Under the pieces are notes generated by a model. The model had not been told where the DNA came from, did not search any database, and saw only the letters and a list, made by a program, of their open reading frames with translations. Both the position numbers and the translations under genes were made by a program. A DNA stretch of 64,000 bases, taken from the NCBI RefSeq assembly GCF_000220395.1, contig NW_004086175.1, positions 1 through 64,000 of the forward strand, given 5' to 3'. The number at the start of each line of letters is the position of its first letter. The first letter of the stretch is position 1. This DNA is from Ichthyophthirius multifiliis (Eukaryota > Ciliophora > Oligohymenophorea > Hymenostomatida). Positions 50,201 to 63,917 of this stretch are shown here, piece by piece.

Positions 50201-52662
50201 CTTTTAATTTCTCTAATTCATTTTACGTTTTAATTAAAAGTTTTTTTTTTCTTAAACTTATTCTTTTAAATTATTTTAGGCATCAATTTATATCTATATT
50301 TGTTTTCTTGTGGATTATAAAATATGCTCATATTCTGAATTTTTAATTTGATTTTTTTCTTAATTATCAATGAGAATTCTTGTTTTTTCATCTTTCATTT
50401 CTTATATATATTTTTCTAAAATAGTCACCTTTTTTTCTATATTTTCATTATTTTTCTTTTCGTTTTTATTTTCATTTTCTTTTTAAATTATTTTTAGTTA
50501 CAAATTTTAAATTTATTTTTACAAAAATATAATTTCTTCTTATTTTTCTTTTGATTCTTTTTCCATTTTTTATGTTTTTTTATAATTTTCTTTGTCGTTT
50601 TCTTCCATTTTTTTCTTTAAATTTTCAAATAAATCTTCTTATTTTTATTCTTCTTATTTATTTTCTTATTAAATTTTCATTTTTATTTAATATTACTTAA
50701 TTTTAGTTTCTAAAAAATCTTCTCTTTTACTAAAATCTTCTATTTTTTTTCGAAACTTCCTATTTTTTAACTTAAATCTTAAATAATTTACTCTCTTTAT
50801 ATATTTTCTATTTTTTCTTTTTCGAATTTCTATTTCCAATTCGAAATTTCATCATGAAATAAATTTTCTTAAACTTGAATTTTTTAATTTAATTTATCAA
50901 TAAAGTTTTCAAGTTTTAATTTTTCAACCTTTTCTTTGTTTTTTTCATCAATATAAGATTCATTTTCATAAAATATCTCTTTTTGCTTTTCAATATTAGC
51001 TATTTTTTCTTATAAATATAATTTTTATTTGTTCCAAAAAGCTTCTTATTCCTTAAATTAATTTAATGAATCTTCCAAAGCTTTGCTTTTTTAGACTTCT
51101 TTTGTTAATTTTACTTCTTAAAAACTGATTTGATTTTCTAAATATTATATTTTTTCTAAAAACTCGCTTTTATTTTATTAAAGCAATTAAAGGAATTCAT
51201 TTTTGATTAAATTTTTTTATTATTCTAATTCATTTTTTTGTATTTCTATTTTTTTCCTTTCTAAATATTACAAATTTTTTAATTTTTAATTTTTTTCAAT
51301 TTCTTATTTTTCCAAAAATTCAATTTTTTCAACTAAATTACTTGTTTTTTCTTCTAAAACTTTAATTTTTTCTTCATTTTCAATTTAATTTTTTATTTTT
51401 AATTCGAAACAATTTTTATCATTTTCTAAATTTTTGATTTTGATTTTTTTCTGTTTTAATATATCTTCTAAAAAATGTTGTCTTTCTTACAATTCTTATT
51501 TTTAATATTCCCATTCTTATTTTTATTATTCCCATTCTTACTTTTATAATAAAATTTCCTACATTTTTTCTACTTAAATATTATTTTTTTCTTACCAATC
51601 TTCATTTTCTTTATTTTGATTTTCAAAAATTCTTTAAAACTTAAAATTTTATTATACTTCTTAATCTAAACGTTCATAAAGCTAACAAATTTACATTTAA
51701 AGACTTTAACATTGTGAAAAATAATCATTTTTTTCGTTTAAAATTTAGTTTTTTTCATTTAAAATAATATTGATTTCATTCTCGAATTTAATTTTAATTT
51801 TTTAAATTTTCTTTTCTTTTTTTTCAACTGATTTTTTCAAAAAATTATTTTCGTTTTCAATTTTTTTTATTTTTTCAGATATATTTTCATTTGAAAATAC
51901 AATTTCATTTTTTTTGTCGCTAAATTTTTAAGAATAAAAAGCTTCTTATGTAGATTAAAGATTTTTTTCGACTAAAATTTTCAAATTTTCATTTTATTTT
52001 TCAAAATAAACATTTTTTTCTAATAATAGAATATTTTATTCTTCGTAATAATTTATTTTTTGTAACAATTATTCATTTTAAACTAATAAATTTTTATAGT
52101 TTATATTCAAATCATTTATTTGTTGTAATAAAAGGTCGTTTTCTATAATTTTTTAATTTAGTTTGGATTCTTTTTCGCTTTCTCTTTCCAATATAATGTT
52201 GATTTAATTTTTTAATTGGGCTGCTTTTTATTTTTTTTCTAAATTTTACTATTAGAAGTTAATTTTCCATTCAAATTCATTTTCATTTTCTTTTTTTTGT
52301 TCATAAAATTTTGTTATTTTTTCATATATTTTATTGTATATTTACGGATTTGCTTGTTTTTTGAAAAATTCGTTTATTTTTTCAAAAATCTTTAATTTTT
52401 TTTACAATTTTCTTAGTTAAGTTTCCAAATAAATGCAATATTTGAATAAATTAATATCATTTAAAATATTTGATTTTTATTTAGTAAATAAATTTGGTTT
52501 TTATTATTTTTATTAGGAATTTTATGAGGATTAGGGAAATTTTATATTATCTGTTTCTTTTATTTTATGAAATAATTGACAGGAATTCGATTGAATTCTA
52601 TGATTTTGAGGATTCGAAGAATATTCTAAAGATTTTAATGGAGACAATTAATAATTATACAT
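47214..52662 (-). CDS. Giant coiled-coil protein of about 1,800 residues
   Basis: From ATG 52662 (MYNYQLSPLKSLEYSSNPQN) the minus strand is essentially one long open frame of heptad-rich Glu/Lys/Gln/Asn sequence, for example NPQIYNKIYEKITKFYEQKK near the start and DQMRAFQEKNDAVHQEKDEF near 49900. A short globular stretch LLPIDNYLQLESYIDQLSNN follows at about 48150, then an acidic Ser segment SISEEEEQQYKVVIKEEDES and a final coil. Two introns lie at the 3' end (about 47535-47574 and 47350-47424). A one-base slip near 47920 is needed. The stop is TGA 47214-47216. The size and architecture resemble golgin, CEP or ODF-like scaffold proteins, but length and coil alone do not identify it. Confidence 0.8.
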
Positions 52663-52766
52663 ATATATTTTTTTTTTCTTTATTTTTTTTTTAATTTTTT
52701 TTTTTAAATTTTTTTTTTTGTTTATTAGTATTTATTTTTATATTTTATTTTTAACGTAAAGACCAA

Positions 52767-52819
52767 TTTTTTTTTTTTTTTTTTTTTTTTGATAAAAAAA
52801 AAAAAAAAAAAAAAAAAAA
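52767..52819. repeat. T24-GAT-A26 near-perfect inverted repeat
   Basis: Twenty-four T, then GAT, then twenty-six A. It lies about 105 bp upstream of the giant coiled-coil gene's ATG and about 350 bp upstream of the divergent Asn/Lys-rich gene. It could extrude as a hairpin or exclude nucleosomes in a bidirectional promoter. A collapsed assembly join is also possible. Confidence 0.9.
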
Positions 52820-53170
52820 TTATTAAAATAAATAAATTTGAAAAAAAAAAATATAAATTTATTATAAAATAATTATAATTTTTTTTGTATATATTTATTT
52901 ATTTTTATGTTAATATTATTTATTCAAGAAAGAAATAATATAAATTGTAAAATAAATAAGCATCAAAATTTATATTTTATTAAGAATAATAAAAATAAAA
53001 CAACAAATGAATAATAATTGTTAAAATCATTACTTTTTTAAAAATTTTATTATTGATTTTAATTAAAATAACAAGAATTATTTTTTAAGTTTTTCATAAG
53101 ATAAAGTAAATTATATATTATTCATTTTTTAAATATTTTAATTTAATTATTATAACTATAAATAAAAAAG

Positions 53171-56100
53171 AATGAAAAATTAAAGAGTTAAGTTCAAATT
53201 AATTATAATTAAACCACTCTCTTCAATAAATTTAAATAATATTAAAATCATTAGTAAAATACAATTTTTTATTTTATTTTATTTTTTTTATTTTTTTTTA
53301 AAAAAAAAAACATTTTATAAAAATTAAAATAAAGTCAAACAGAACAAACAGAGTTATTCTTAAATTCTTTAGATAATTTATTTTAAAAAAGTAATTCGAA
53401 TAGATATAATTTAAATCAAATTACAGCTAAGAGCAAATAAATAAATAGTTGTTTAACATAAATAAAAACTCCAAAACGAATAAATTAGCCTTTAAAAAAT
53501 TTGTTATTAATAAATAATAATTAAACATAAAACGTAAAAAGCAGAAAGAAAGATTATTTTAAAGAAAATACAAATAAATTAAAATTGAATTAATAATCTT
53601 TAAATAATAAAAGTGATAATAAATAATATAAAATAATAGAAAAATCTCAAAAATAATTCCGAATTATTAATAAGTTAATATAAAATAAAAAACCTAACGT
53701 AAATTAATCGATTTAATTTTTAAAAAAAGAATAAGAAAAAAATAATGATATTATTAGTCAAATATCCAAAAAGAAAATATAAATTCCATATATTAATATT
53801 CAAAATTATCATAAAAGATAAAAATAAAAGAAAAGTTGTAATAAATATAATTATAAATTTAATAAGAAGAAGAAAGAAATATATTATATAAAAAACAAAT
53901 GATTTAAAACCATCTGTAAAATCCTCATGTGATAATTCCAATTAAAATAAAATATTGTTTTAAAAAAATTCAAAATCAAAAAGCTTCGATAGATCTTAAA
54001 AATATGAATTAAATAATGTTAATTTTTTAATAAGTTCACTATAACAATTGTAATTATAAAAAGACATAAAAAATCAAGAAAATATTTATAAAAAGTAAAA
54101 TAGCTATTCACCAAAAAAAATGGAAAGCCCTTTATAAAATAGATTTATTGAAAAAAAAGAAACACAAAAAGAAAAATAGAAAGATAATTAATTTTTTAAA
54201 AATTAGAAAATTAATGAATTTTAATAAATTAAAGTTTTAATTAACTAATAACATTCAATGAGAAATGAATAACTTCATAAAATTATTTAAGATTAGAAAA
54301 AAATCGAAAATTAAGACTAAAATTAAACTGAGATTATGAATAATTAAGAATAAATTAAACTGAAATTTAAAATAATATAAAGATTGAAAATTAAATATAA
54401 AACATTTAGGATGAAGAAATTAAGAAGAATATAAATAATAGAATAAAATTTAAATTTAATAATTATAAAATGATTTCGAAAATTTAAATTACAATATATA
54501 AGATTTAATTACTTAAAATTAAAATTAAAAATAAAAAATATTAAACTAAAATCAAAAACATTCAAATGTAAATCAAGAAATTTAACAAAATAAATAAAAT
54601 CAATTAGAATTAGAATTAGAAATAAAAAATGATGATTATATATAAAATTTAAATTTAGGTTAAGAAAGAATACGATCGTTACCATATTTAAAAGAAGAAG
54701 AACATTTTAAAAATCAAAAATCCATTGAAGAATTTTAATATGAATCTGAATTAAATAAAATAATATCATAGTAATCAGAAAATGAAGAAAAAATACTAAA
54801 GTATCCCGAAAACAGTAATAAAAAATAAAAAAAGAGTTTAAACATGACATACTATTCTCTGAAAAATGAGTAAGTATAAATAAATGTAGTATCGCCAGAT
54901 AGTTAGGCTCCTAGTAATAGTAATTAAAAGAAAAATCATAAAATGTTTTCATTTGAAAAGGAATAAATCCAAGAATTAACGAAAAAAAATTAAGAAATAA
55001 ATAGTCAAACTTTAAATAATATTTCAGAAAATAAAAATGAAGAAGATGAGCATCAATAATAAGAAAATCGACTAATTTATTAAAAAAAAGAAATTTTTTT
55101 CCCTAAAAATAAAAAAGAAAATCTGATATTTTGACTCCACTATAAATATAATAAATATAAAATTCTTGGAAAATCTAAAAAAGAAATAAAAATAAAGATA
55201 TTTTTGAAGAAAAGAGGTTTTCGATATAAAATTTATATGGAAATCACTAAAAAATAATATTTGATTTTTAAAAAGAGCCTTAAAATTTTCAAAAAAAAAA
55301 CGATATTATATTCCACAATAACTAAATAAAAAAAGGACAAAGTAAAACATTTTTTTTCACCAAATAAATGACCTAAAACAATACAACTATTAAGAAGATT
55401 ATCTAATAAAAAAATAAGACACTGAATTCGATAAAAACAGTAGAACTTTATTTAGGAAAATAAACTAATATTTTAAAACAAAACATTAAACTAATCAGAC
55501 TGAAAAAAATACTAATAACTTGAATAATGCTAAATAAAATACATAAAAAGATTTTTATTAAAAAAAAACATAAAAATATTGTATAATTGATTAATTTTCA
55601 AAACTAAATTAGAAATAATAATCTTATTAAGAAAATATACATTAAATTAAACCACAATTTTAAAATTCACAAAATAAAAGGTTAAGCAAAAAAATTGTTA
55701 TTAGGGTTATTAATCCACCAGATGAAGAAACTTAAAAATAATAAATTTAATAAAGTCAATAAAGTATTATAAATGCTGAAACTTATGAATTTGTACTTGA
55801 ATCGTAAATTCTAGATAACAATATTTCTTCTTTGAACAGTATAGAAGATAATATTCATAAAAAATATGACTCTTTGGATCTTACCTGTGGGTATTTGGAA
55901 AACTTTAATGGTTAAAAAGAAGAAGATATAAATGATGACACAATTAATTTAGATAATAATCAGAAATAATAATCAATAAAGGAATAAATTAAGTACTAAA
56001 ACTCTTTATCTTTTATTATTGAAAGTTAATAATTTTGTTAAACTAATTCTTAATTAAAAAATATTTAAAATACGAATTTTTTGCATTTTGCAAAATAAAA

Positions 56101-56230
56101 TTGTTATAAATTTATTAAAAATTACCAAATTAATTATATAGAAAGAAATATTGATTAATACTTTTAATTTAAATCCAAAAAGTAAATAAAAAAATAAAAT
56201 AAAATTAAAAAAAAAAATAAAAAGAAATGA
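53171..56230 (+). CDS. Asn/Lys/Gln-rich low-complexity protein
   Basis: Coding sense with the ciliate code runs for about 3 kb in pieces: TELFLNSLDNLFQKSNSNRY, KPSVKSSCDNSNQNK, ERIRSLPYLKEEEHFKNQKS, MTYYSLKNEQVQINVVSPDS, then DSLDLTCGYLENFNGQKEED and FIIESQQFCQTNSQ. The frame changes several times, usually in A/T runs, and the first exon near ATG 53171 is doubtful. The last open frame ends at TGA 56228-56230, overlapping the ATG of the next gene; it may therefore be the N-terminal part of one larger gene running to 58854. No domain recognised; such Asn/Lys-rich tracts are common in ciliate regulatory proteins. Confidence 0.5.
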
Positions 56231-57184
56231 ATAATTTGTTTAAATAAATTTATAATAACTTTGAATAAAAATGTAAAAATTTAGAATAACTAGTTAATAT
56301 AGAAACAGAATAAACTTAACCTTCTTAATAACTAAATTATGAAATTAATAAAATAGATTTATAATAATAGACATATAATTAATAATCTACAAACTATTTA
56401 ATTCTTGAACATATATTCTAAAAAGAGCATGCAAATATAAAACTAATCCAAAGTGACAGAAATATAGCAAAGGAAACTGAATCATCATCTTAAGAATCAT
56501 TAGATGATAATTTAAATTCATCAAATAATGAAAATTAAAATATATTAGGAGATAGAGATTTTGATTTCTTTAATAAAAATTAATTTGTTTATGATGAAGA
56601 AGATTATGAAAATACACGAGAATAATTTGCACTTTCAAAAGGTTATTTAGAACCATTAGAAACAAGTCAGTATTCAAACTTGTTTGAATAATTAAAAGAA
56701 TTAATTGTACCAGTCTTAAGTGGAATAGATGAATAATATATTACATAGATTTTAAAAAATAATCATAAAAAATAGGATTTAGTTATCAAAAATTATATTA
56801 AAAAACATTATATGCGTAAAAAATTATTATATATATAAATATAAATGTTTAAAATAAAAAAAATAAAAAGAAAAAAAATTTGAGGAAATTAATAAGTTAA
56901 TTGATGATTTAGATATTAAAACTAAAAGAATAAATACAAAAAATATATAGCTTAATGAAAGCGAACTTTTACACGGAGAATTTTATGACTTTGTGCAAAT
57001 AGAACATGAATTTTATAAATAAGATTTCATAAAATAATAATATTAAGAATATAATAATTTTATGAAAAACGAATAAAAAAAAAACGAAACAAATTAATCA
57101 AAAAAATTAGAATATAATTAAATATGTAGTAAAGAAAAAATTTCTTCTACTCCGAGAAATAATAAAAATGAAACAAAAAATGTA

Positions 57185-57229
<45 letters not shown>

Positions 57230-58854
57230 TATTATAATTTTAAAAATAATTTTCATTAAACCTATATTTAAAATACCATAAATCCAAGCTAAATTGAATT
57301 AAATAATAATTAATAAATAAAAACTATTCCTTCCATCAAAAGTTCTAATACTTCAAGTCATAAAAGTACTTAGAGATAAAACCAATAAAGTAAAATTAAT
57401 ATTCCTTAATAAACAGAACCTACATTTAAAAGTTAATTTTCTTATAAAATTGAAGAAGAATAATCTATTAGAAATTTCAAAAGTTTATAACCCTATCATG
57501 CATTGACTATTAAAACAACGTTTTATTAATTTAATTTATATTTTTTATTTATTATTATAAAAGTACTCCTACAAGTTTGAAATCGAAATCGGGATAGGTC
57601 TATAATTCTACTATTCCGACAAGCAATAATTACCAAAAGACTTCAACTTTGCAATCTTAATAATCAATACTCAATATTTCAGAATCATTAAAAAATAAAT
57701 ATTAAGTATTATAAATTTATTATATTAATAATTATATAAATGTACTAATATTTTATTATAATTTTATATAAAAAGGACATTATCTAAAATAGTAATGAAA
57801 AAAATAAGTATTTATATTTTTAAATATGTATAAATATATAAATATTTTTTTTAAATATAATTTTTTCACAAACAAAAGAAACGTATCTGATGATTAGAAA
57901 TAAAATAATATGTTATTAAGTAAACATTAAAATAGATCAATAATTAGTTAAAACGAATAAAAATAGTAATAAGAGAATTAAGAAACATAAGATTTAAAAA
58001 TTAGAAGAAAACAATTAACTGTACCGCATTCAACTCAATATAAATTAAATAATTTAAAAAATTTGCAATAAGGAAATTAATATAATCAATAATCTATAAT
58101 AAAAAGTTAATAAAATATATCAAATAAATATTATGAGTAGAAAGAATTAGAAGATAATTATAATAAGTAAGATGCTATAAGATAAAGTTCTATTTAATAA
58201 ATAAACGAATAATAAATAGAGTTTCAATAATAAAACTAATAACAATCTTAAAAATAAAAACATTTATAATATACATCATTATAAAATGTTGAGAAAGTAT
58301 ATAAAATTATTAATTTATTTTATTTGTAAAAATTATTAATTAAAAAAGAAATCTATGGATAGATAAGATTTAGTTATGAGAACACATTTTTAATAAATAA
58401 AAAAGCGGAAAAATTTAACTCCTATATAATAAGTTTTTGAAGCAATAAAAGAAAATAATATTTATGAAGTTATAAAAAAATTAAAATTAATTTTTTTTTA
58501 TTTTTTAAAGATTGAAGAGTTATTCAATAAATATTATAATATTCCTATTGATTCAAAAGATGAAGATGGAAATACATTTCTAATTGTAGCTTCTTAGGTA
58601 GGTAGTAAAGAACTTATAGAACTTTTAATCTAAAAAGGAGCAGATATAAATGCTTATAATGTTTTTTATTTTAATAATTTTTTAAATTTTTTATCTATTG
58701 TTTTATATATAAGAATGATGGAGATACAGCTTTACATAAAGCCAACTTTTATTAATACCATAATGTAACAGACTTATTAATTTAAAGCGGAGCACATCAA
58801 ATAAGATAAAATAATAATGGATATAGTCCTTGGTCATTTTTCTAATCAAAATGA
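56227..58854 (+). CDS. Ankyrin-repeat protein with Asn-rich middle
   Basis: From ATG 56227 (MNNLFKQIYNNFEQKCKNLE) the N-terminal region includes a conserved-looking segment (LFEQLKELIVPVLSGIDEQY). After an intron near 56847-56882, ELLHGEFYDFVQIEHEFYKQ is followed by a Ser/Asn-rich stretch with a poly-Asn run of about 14. The C-terminus has two to three ankyrin repeats: KDEDGNTFLIVASQVGSKEL, LIQKGADINAYNNDGDTALH and NVTDLLIQSGAHQIRQNNNG. Introns split the repeats near 58481-58509 and 58652-58710. It ends at TGA 58852-58854. Ankyrin repeats mediate protein binding; no enzymatic domain is seen. It may be continuous with the preceding gene. Confidence 0.65.
57185..57229 (+). repeat. (AAT)n microsatellite encoding poly-Asn
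   Basis: About 14 AAT units in the coding frame of the ankyrin gene, flanked by Asn/Tyr codons. Such repeats expand by replication slippage. Confidence 0.9.
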
Positions 58855-61439
58855 AATTATCATTGATAAAATATTTAAAAAAATAAATGTTTATGTAAAT
58901 AATTAAAGATATATATTTTTAAGTATATTATTTTTTATAACTTTTTTTAAAAAAAATTACTAATATTTCATAAAATAAAATATTAAATATATTATTTTAT
59001 TTATTATTACCAAATAATATAATAATTATTAAAATATTAAATATCTTAAATTTTGTATATTCATTATTCTTGATTAATATATATAATCATATTTAAGAAA
59101 CCTTCATTGTTTTTAATTTTTTTTTTTTTTCAAAATAAAGGCTTTTTAAACATAAATAAAATTAGATATTATTCTTAATCTATTTTAAAATAATTTTTTA
59201 TTAATTAAACAAAAGTTATATATTATATTAATTTTAAAGTCCTAATTTTAATTTTATATTAATATTTTATTAATGTTATTTTGTAACTTTAAAAACTATT
59301 ATTTTATATTTATTATATAAATAAATATTTGGATTAATTTTTTTAATTAATATCTTAAAATCTTTTTATAACATAACATTTAAAAAATAATAATAAGAAT
59401 TATATATCATATAAATTAATTTACATGTTTCAAAATATTTTAATAAAATATTAACAAATTATGTTATCATGAATATAAAATTTGTTAAAAAAGAAAATTG
59501 TTATTATATATTTACATAAAAATTTTAAATATTAAAATAAATTATAATATATTATAAAAGATTTTATATTTTTTTTAATTTAAAATAATTTATATAAAAA
59601 AATATAATATCTTTATATTATTTAATTTATTAAATTTAATATAAATTTAATTATTACTTTTTCCACACTCTTTAGGCTAAATAAAAATAAAAAATTCTTT
59701 ATGAAAAAAATACATATAAATATGAAATATGAGAGATGAAAATAATAATATAAAAATGGAAAATATAAATTATAGATAAGGTAGTAAATAATAGAATCAT
59801 TATATTTATTCTTAAATTAATATATACTTACTTATTAAAAAATATTTAATAATTATATTACTTTTTATTTTATTAAATATATAAAAATGAAAATAATATT
59901 ATTAAGAGCATTATTTAAAAAAAAGTTAAGTTAAAATGTATTAATCAATTAAAACTTATGATGTATATATTTTTTTAATATTTAATGTAATAAACAAATA
60001 CATTTTTTTTATAATTTTGTAAATATAATTATTTACTATAAAATAAAATTTATTTATTTAATAATTTATTTCAGCAAATTTTACATTCTTATACAATTTT
60101 AATATGTATAAGATTGCTTGATTTGCTTTAAATTATAATATTTTATTTTTAAATAATTTTAAATAAATTATTCGATTAAATTTTATGGGTTTATATATAA
60201 AAGTTTTAATTAATAATTATGTTTATTTATAAATTAATATATATTATATATTGCTGTTACAAATTAAATACTGAATTTATTATTTGACTATTAGACAATT
60301 TGTAAATATTTTTAAGATAAAACTTATAAGGAAATTATTTAAATTTAGTAACGCTAACATAGTTTAAGTTAAATATTAAATTAGAGGGTAAACTTTTAGT
60401 TTTGATTAAAAATTTATTAAAATTATAAAATAAATGGTAAAAAATAATTAAACTTAAAATTTAAAATGAATAAATAAAAATAAATATGACAAATACATTA
60501 TTTTTTTTAATTAAAGAAAAAATATAATATAATTAAATTCTATATGAATATATAAAAAAAATATATTAATGTAATTATAATAAGTAAAAACTTTTAATTG
60601 AATTGATATATAATCAAAATTAATTCAAGGCTAAATATTAACAAATTAAATAAATAAAAATTTTATTTATTTAAAAAATATTTAGAATATCATATATAAT
60701 TATTCTTAATAAATATTTTATATTTTATTTCAATAATTTAAAAAAAAATAGAAACTATGGAATTATAGAAAAAAATAAAATTATATATAAAAACAACTTA
60801 AAATAGAAAAAAAAAGAATTTAAACATTATATATAGAATAAAAACATTAAGCAAGTAAACAACAAAAATAGCTTTAAAATCACGATTAAAGAACATATAG
60901 TTTTAAATTAAAAAATTCAAAAAAGAATATATATTATTAAAAAATTCAATCGAAAAAAAATAATAAAAAAAGTAAGAAAAATAGCAAATAAAATGTAATC
61001 TTGTAAAGAATTAAATAATTTAAAAACATAAATAAAATTAGACAAAAAATATTAGCGAGATATAAATAGAAAAGTTCATGTATAAGAATACTATAAAATC
61101 TATTAAATTAATTAATAATATAAAAATATTAAATATAAAAAATATATTTAAATACCTGTTATTTTTTTTAAAAAAAATAAATAAATTATGTCGTAGTATT
61201 TACAAAAAATATTAAAAAAATATAAATAGAATAATTATAAGATATATATATAAATATAAAAAATATAAATATTAAATTAAAATATAAAAAAATATATATA
61301 TATATATATATATATTTATTTATATATATATAATTATATATAAAATATTATTATATATATATAAATTATTCGTATTTAGTTTTTTATTTTTATGAATTTT
61401 TTTATAATAATTTATTCTTTACATTTCGATAATTTTCGT
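58855..61439. other. Long A/T-rich region without a supportable gene
   Basis: About 2.6 kb of TA, poly-A and poly-T. One stretch at about 60070-60440 stays largely open on the plus strand and includes LNLVTLTQFKLNIKLEGKLL, but it has an internal TGA and is mostly A/T-only codons. A TA microsatellite lies at 61291-61314. Confidence 0.5.
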
Positions 61440-62347
61440 ATGGAGATTTTTTTTTTTTAACACTCATCATTAATTTTTTTTTATTTTTTTACAAAAATAT
61501 TTTTTCAGGCATTGACTATATTTTATTCTTATATATAAATTAATTATAATTATATATACTCCTTTTTTTTTCTTTCATTTATAAATTATAATTTTGAAGA
61601 AAATGTAAATATTAATGCTATGGAATCTTTACGTATATAAATTTAGATTTATTTCCTATTAAAGATCAAACAGATGCTGATTTTCTGTATAAAGTTAAAT
61701 TGCTTAATACTATAAGAAGATTTGAAATATATAATACGATATCATATAATATTAATAAGTATATAAATTATATTAAATAATAAAATAATTAAAAGAAAAT
61801 AACTCATACAAATATACTAAGTTTAAAAACTTGTAATAGTATTTTAGTTAAATATATGTATGTAAGATTCTTGGTTTTTAAAATATAGAATAAATAATAT
61901 TTTAAAAAGCAAAATTTAAGTAATTAATAGATAATATGATAACAATTAAAACATGAAGAAACTTTATGAGGTAATAATAATATTTATAGATAATTAATTA
62001 TCATTATAGGAATAAAAAGCAGACTTTTTTATGACTGTTCAATAAATATATAAAAAGATAGAAAATTAAGAGAAAACAAGATAAAATATAACTATACAAA
62101 AATATTTTAATATAAATATAATATAAAGGAAACTAAATAATAAAAATAATAATAAATAATATGCAAATAAAAATAATGATAATAGTAAAAAAATAAGAAA
62201 TATAAATAAGAGAGAAAAATGTGATTAAAAGTAATTTAACAAAAAATAAGCAAAATAATTAAGGAAGTATTTAAAATATAATTTATAAAAAAAAAAAAAA
62301 TTATAAAAATAAAAATATATTATATATAAAATATACTAAAATAAATG
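61440..62347 (+). CDS. Possible gene, function unknown
   Basis: An ATG at 61440 opens a hydrophobic, Phe-rich start (MEIFFFQHSSLIFFYFF), leading to NFEENVNINAMESLR. The next piece is in another frame: NLDLFPIKDQTDADFLYKVK, then LLNTIRRFEIYN. Later pieces are IQVINRQYDNNQNMKKLYEV and KADFFMTVQQIYKKIENQEK, with a Lys/Asn-rich tail to TGA 62345-62347. Residue mix in these pieces is unlike random A/T sequence. Exon joins are not resolved. It may be a diverged or decaying gene. Confidence 0.35.
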
Positions 62348-63349
62348 AGAAAATTACATAATGATTATTTAATTATAAAGAATCGAAAAAACTATTTATA
62401 AAATATTTATATAATATATAAAATATAGTTAAATATATATTATATATTAATTTATTTATTAATTTATTTAAATTTATTTTATTAATTTATATATTAAATA
62501 TATATAATATATATTAGAGGAATTTTTATATTATAAAATTTATGATTAAATAATTATATTAGAGCCGAAAAGGGAAAATTTAAAAATAAATTAAAAATAT
62601 ATAAAAAAAATATATTATTTATAAATAATATAGCGAAAATTAATATTTTATTTAGTATAACAAAAATTGATATATAATTTATTAATATTTGATACTAGAT
62701 ACTAAATATAAAAATACATATTTTCATTTGTATTAATGTAAAAAAATACATATATACTATACTTAATTAAATTTTAATCTTGAGTTAATTCTTATATATT
62801 AGTTATTTTAATTATTTAAGTTTTCAAATTTATTTATAAATAAAAAATTAGTATTATATATTTTTATTATTTTTGCTTTATTTTTTTTTTAAATCTCATA
62901 AATAAAAAAAGGTCATCATAATCCATTATTTTTGCAATTTTTTATTATTGAATCATCAATTTTACATTAAATCATGAAAAGCCTATGATATCTTTTAAAA
63001 ACCGATCTTAAAAATAAGTAATAAACCTATATTAATAATCTAATTAATAATTATAAAATATAAATTTCTTTAGTAAAAATAAAAGGATATTTCTAAATAA
63101 TATTTACATACATATAATAAATTATTAAATAAAAAAAAAAATTTTATAATAATGTAATAGAATTATAAAATTATTTTATATAAAAATTTCAAAATATTTC
63201 AAAATATTTATAATTATATTTATAAATCTATTTATAAATTTATATTAAAGTGTTATAAATTAAATTAAAAATGTATATTTAATAAATTAAATTAATAAGT
63301 TTAATCCTTATTATTTGCTTTATTTAAAGTACCTTCCATACTTAGTGTC
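62348..63349. other. A/T-rich region with a minus-strand coding-like scrap
   Basis: Mostly noncoding. On the minus strand at about 62890-63020 a short piece (IFKIGFQKISQAFHDLMQN) looks protein-like, but no gene can be built around it. Confidence 0.4.
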
Positions 63350-63917
63350 CTAATATAAAATTATTTACAAGTAAAACTTTAATAATTTAAAAAACAAATC
63401 AAAAAATATAAAATAGAGAATAAAATTTCAAAATAATATGTAGTTAATAACATTATATCTATCCCAAATACTAATACTATAATAATCGTAAGTAATTATC
63501 TATAGAGTATTTCAAGTGTTTATTATTTAGATTATTTTACTACTGAAACAATTCAAAACATTATACGTAAATTAAAAAAAATAAAAAAAAAATTAAATAA
63601 ATAAATTAGCTGATTATTTTATTTCATAAATATACTTTGTTCAAAAAAATTAAAATTTAGTAATAATTAGTAATAATAGTATTATTTTGGCTAATCTTTA
63701 TACATTAAAACCTTTATATATAATTAATTAATAAGTAACATTATTAGTTGTTCTAGAAAAATCAAAATTTATCTCTTTTTTTGATACTAATAATAAAAAC
63801 ATTGTTTTATATGACATAGATTAAAATTAAATATCAAATTTACTAAACATAAGTAATTAATATAATATAAGAATGTTAATTAAAATATAATAAAAAAATA
63901 TATTTAAATTAAACTGA
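63350..63917 (+). CDS. Beta-strand-rich protein fragment, possibly propeller-like
   Basis: A frame on the plus strand reads NIISIPNTNTIIIVSNYLQ, then SVYYLDYFTTETIQN. A GT-AG intron follows at about 63569-63610, and the next exon continues DYFISQIYFVQKNQNLVIIS and SKFISFFDTNNKNIVLYDID to TGA 63915-63917. Alternating strands and turns with NxxIVLYD-type endings recall WD/beta-propeller blades of large ciliate proteins. The 5' end is not found, so it may be the last part of a gene or a fragment. Family not established. Confidence 0.45.
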
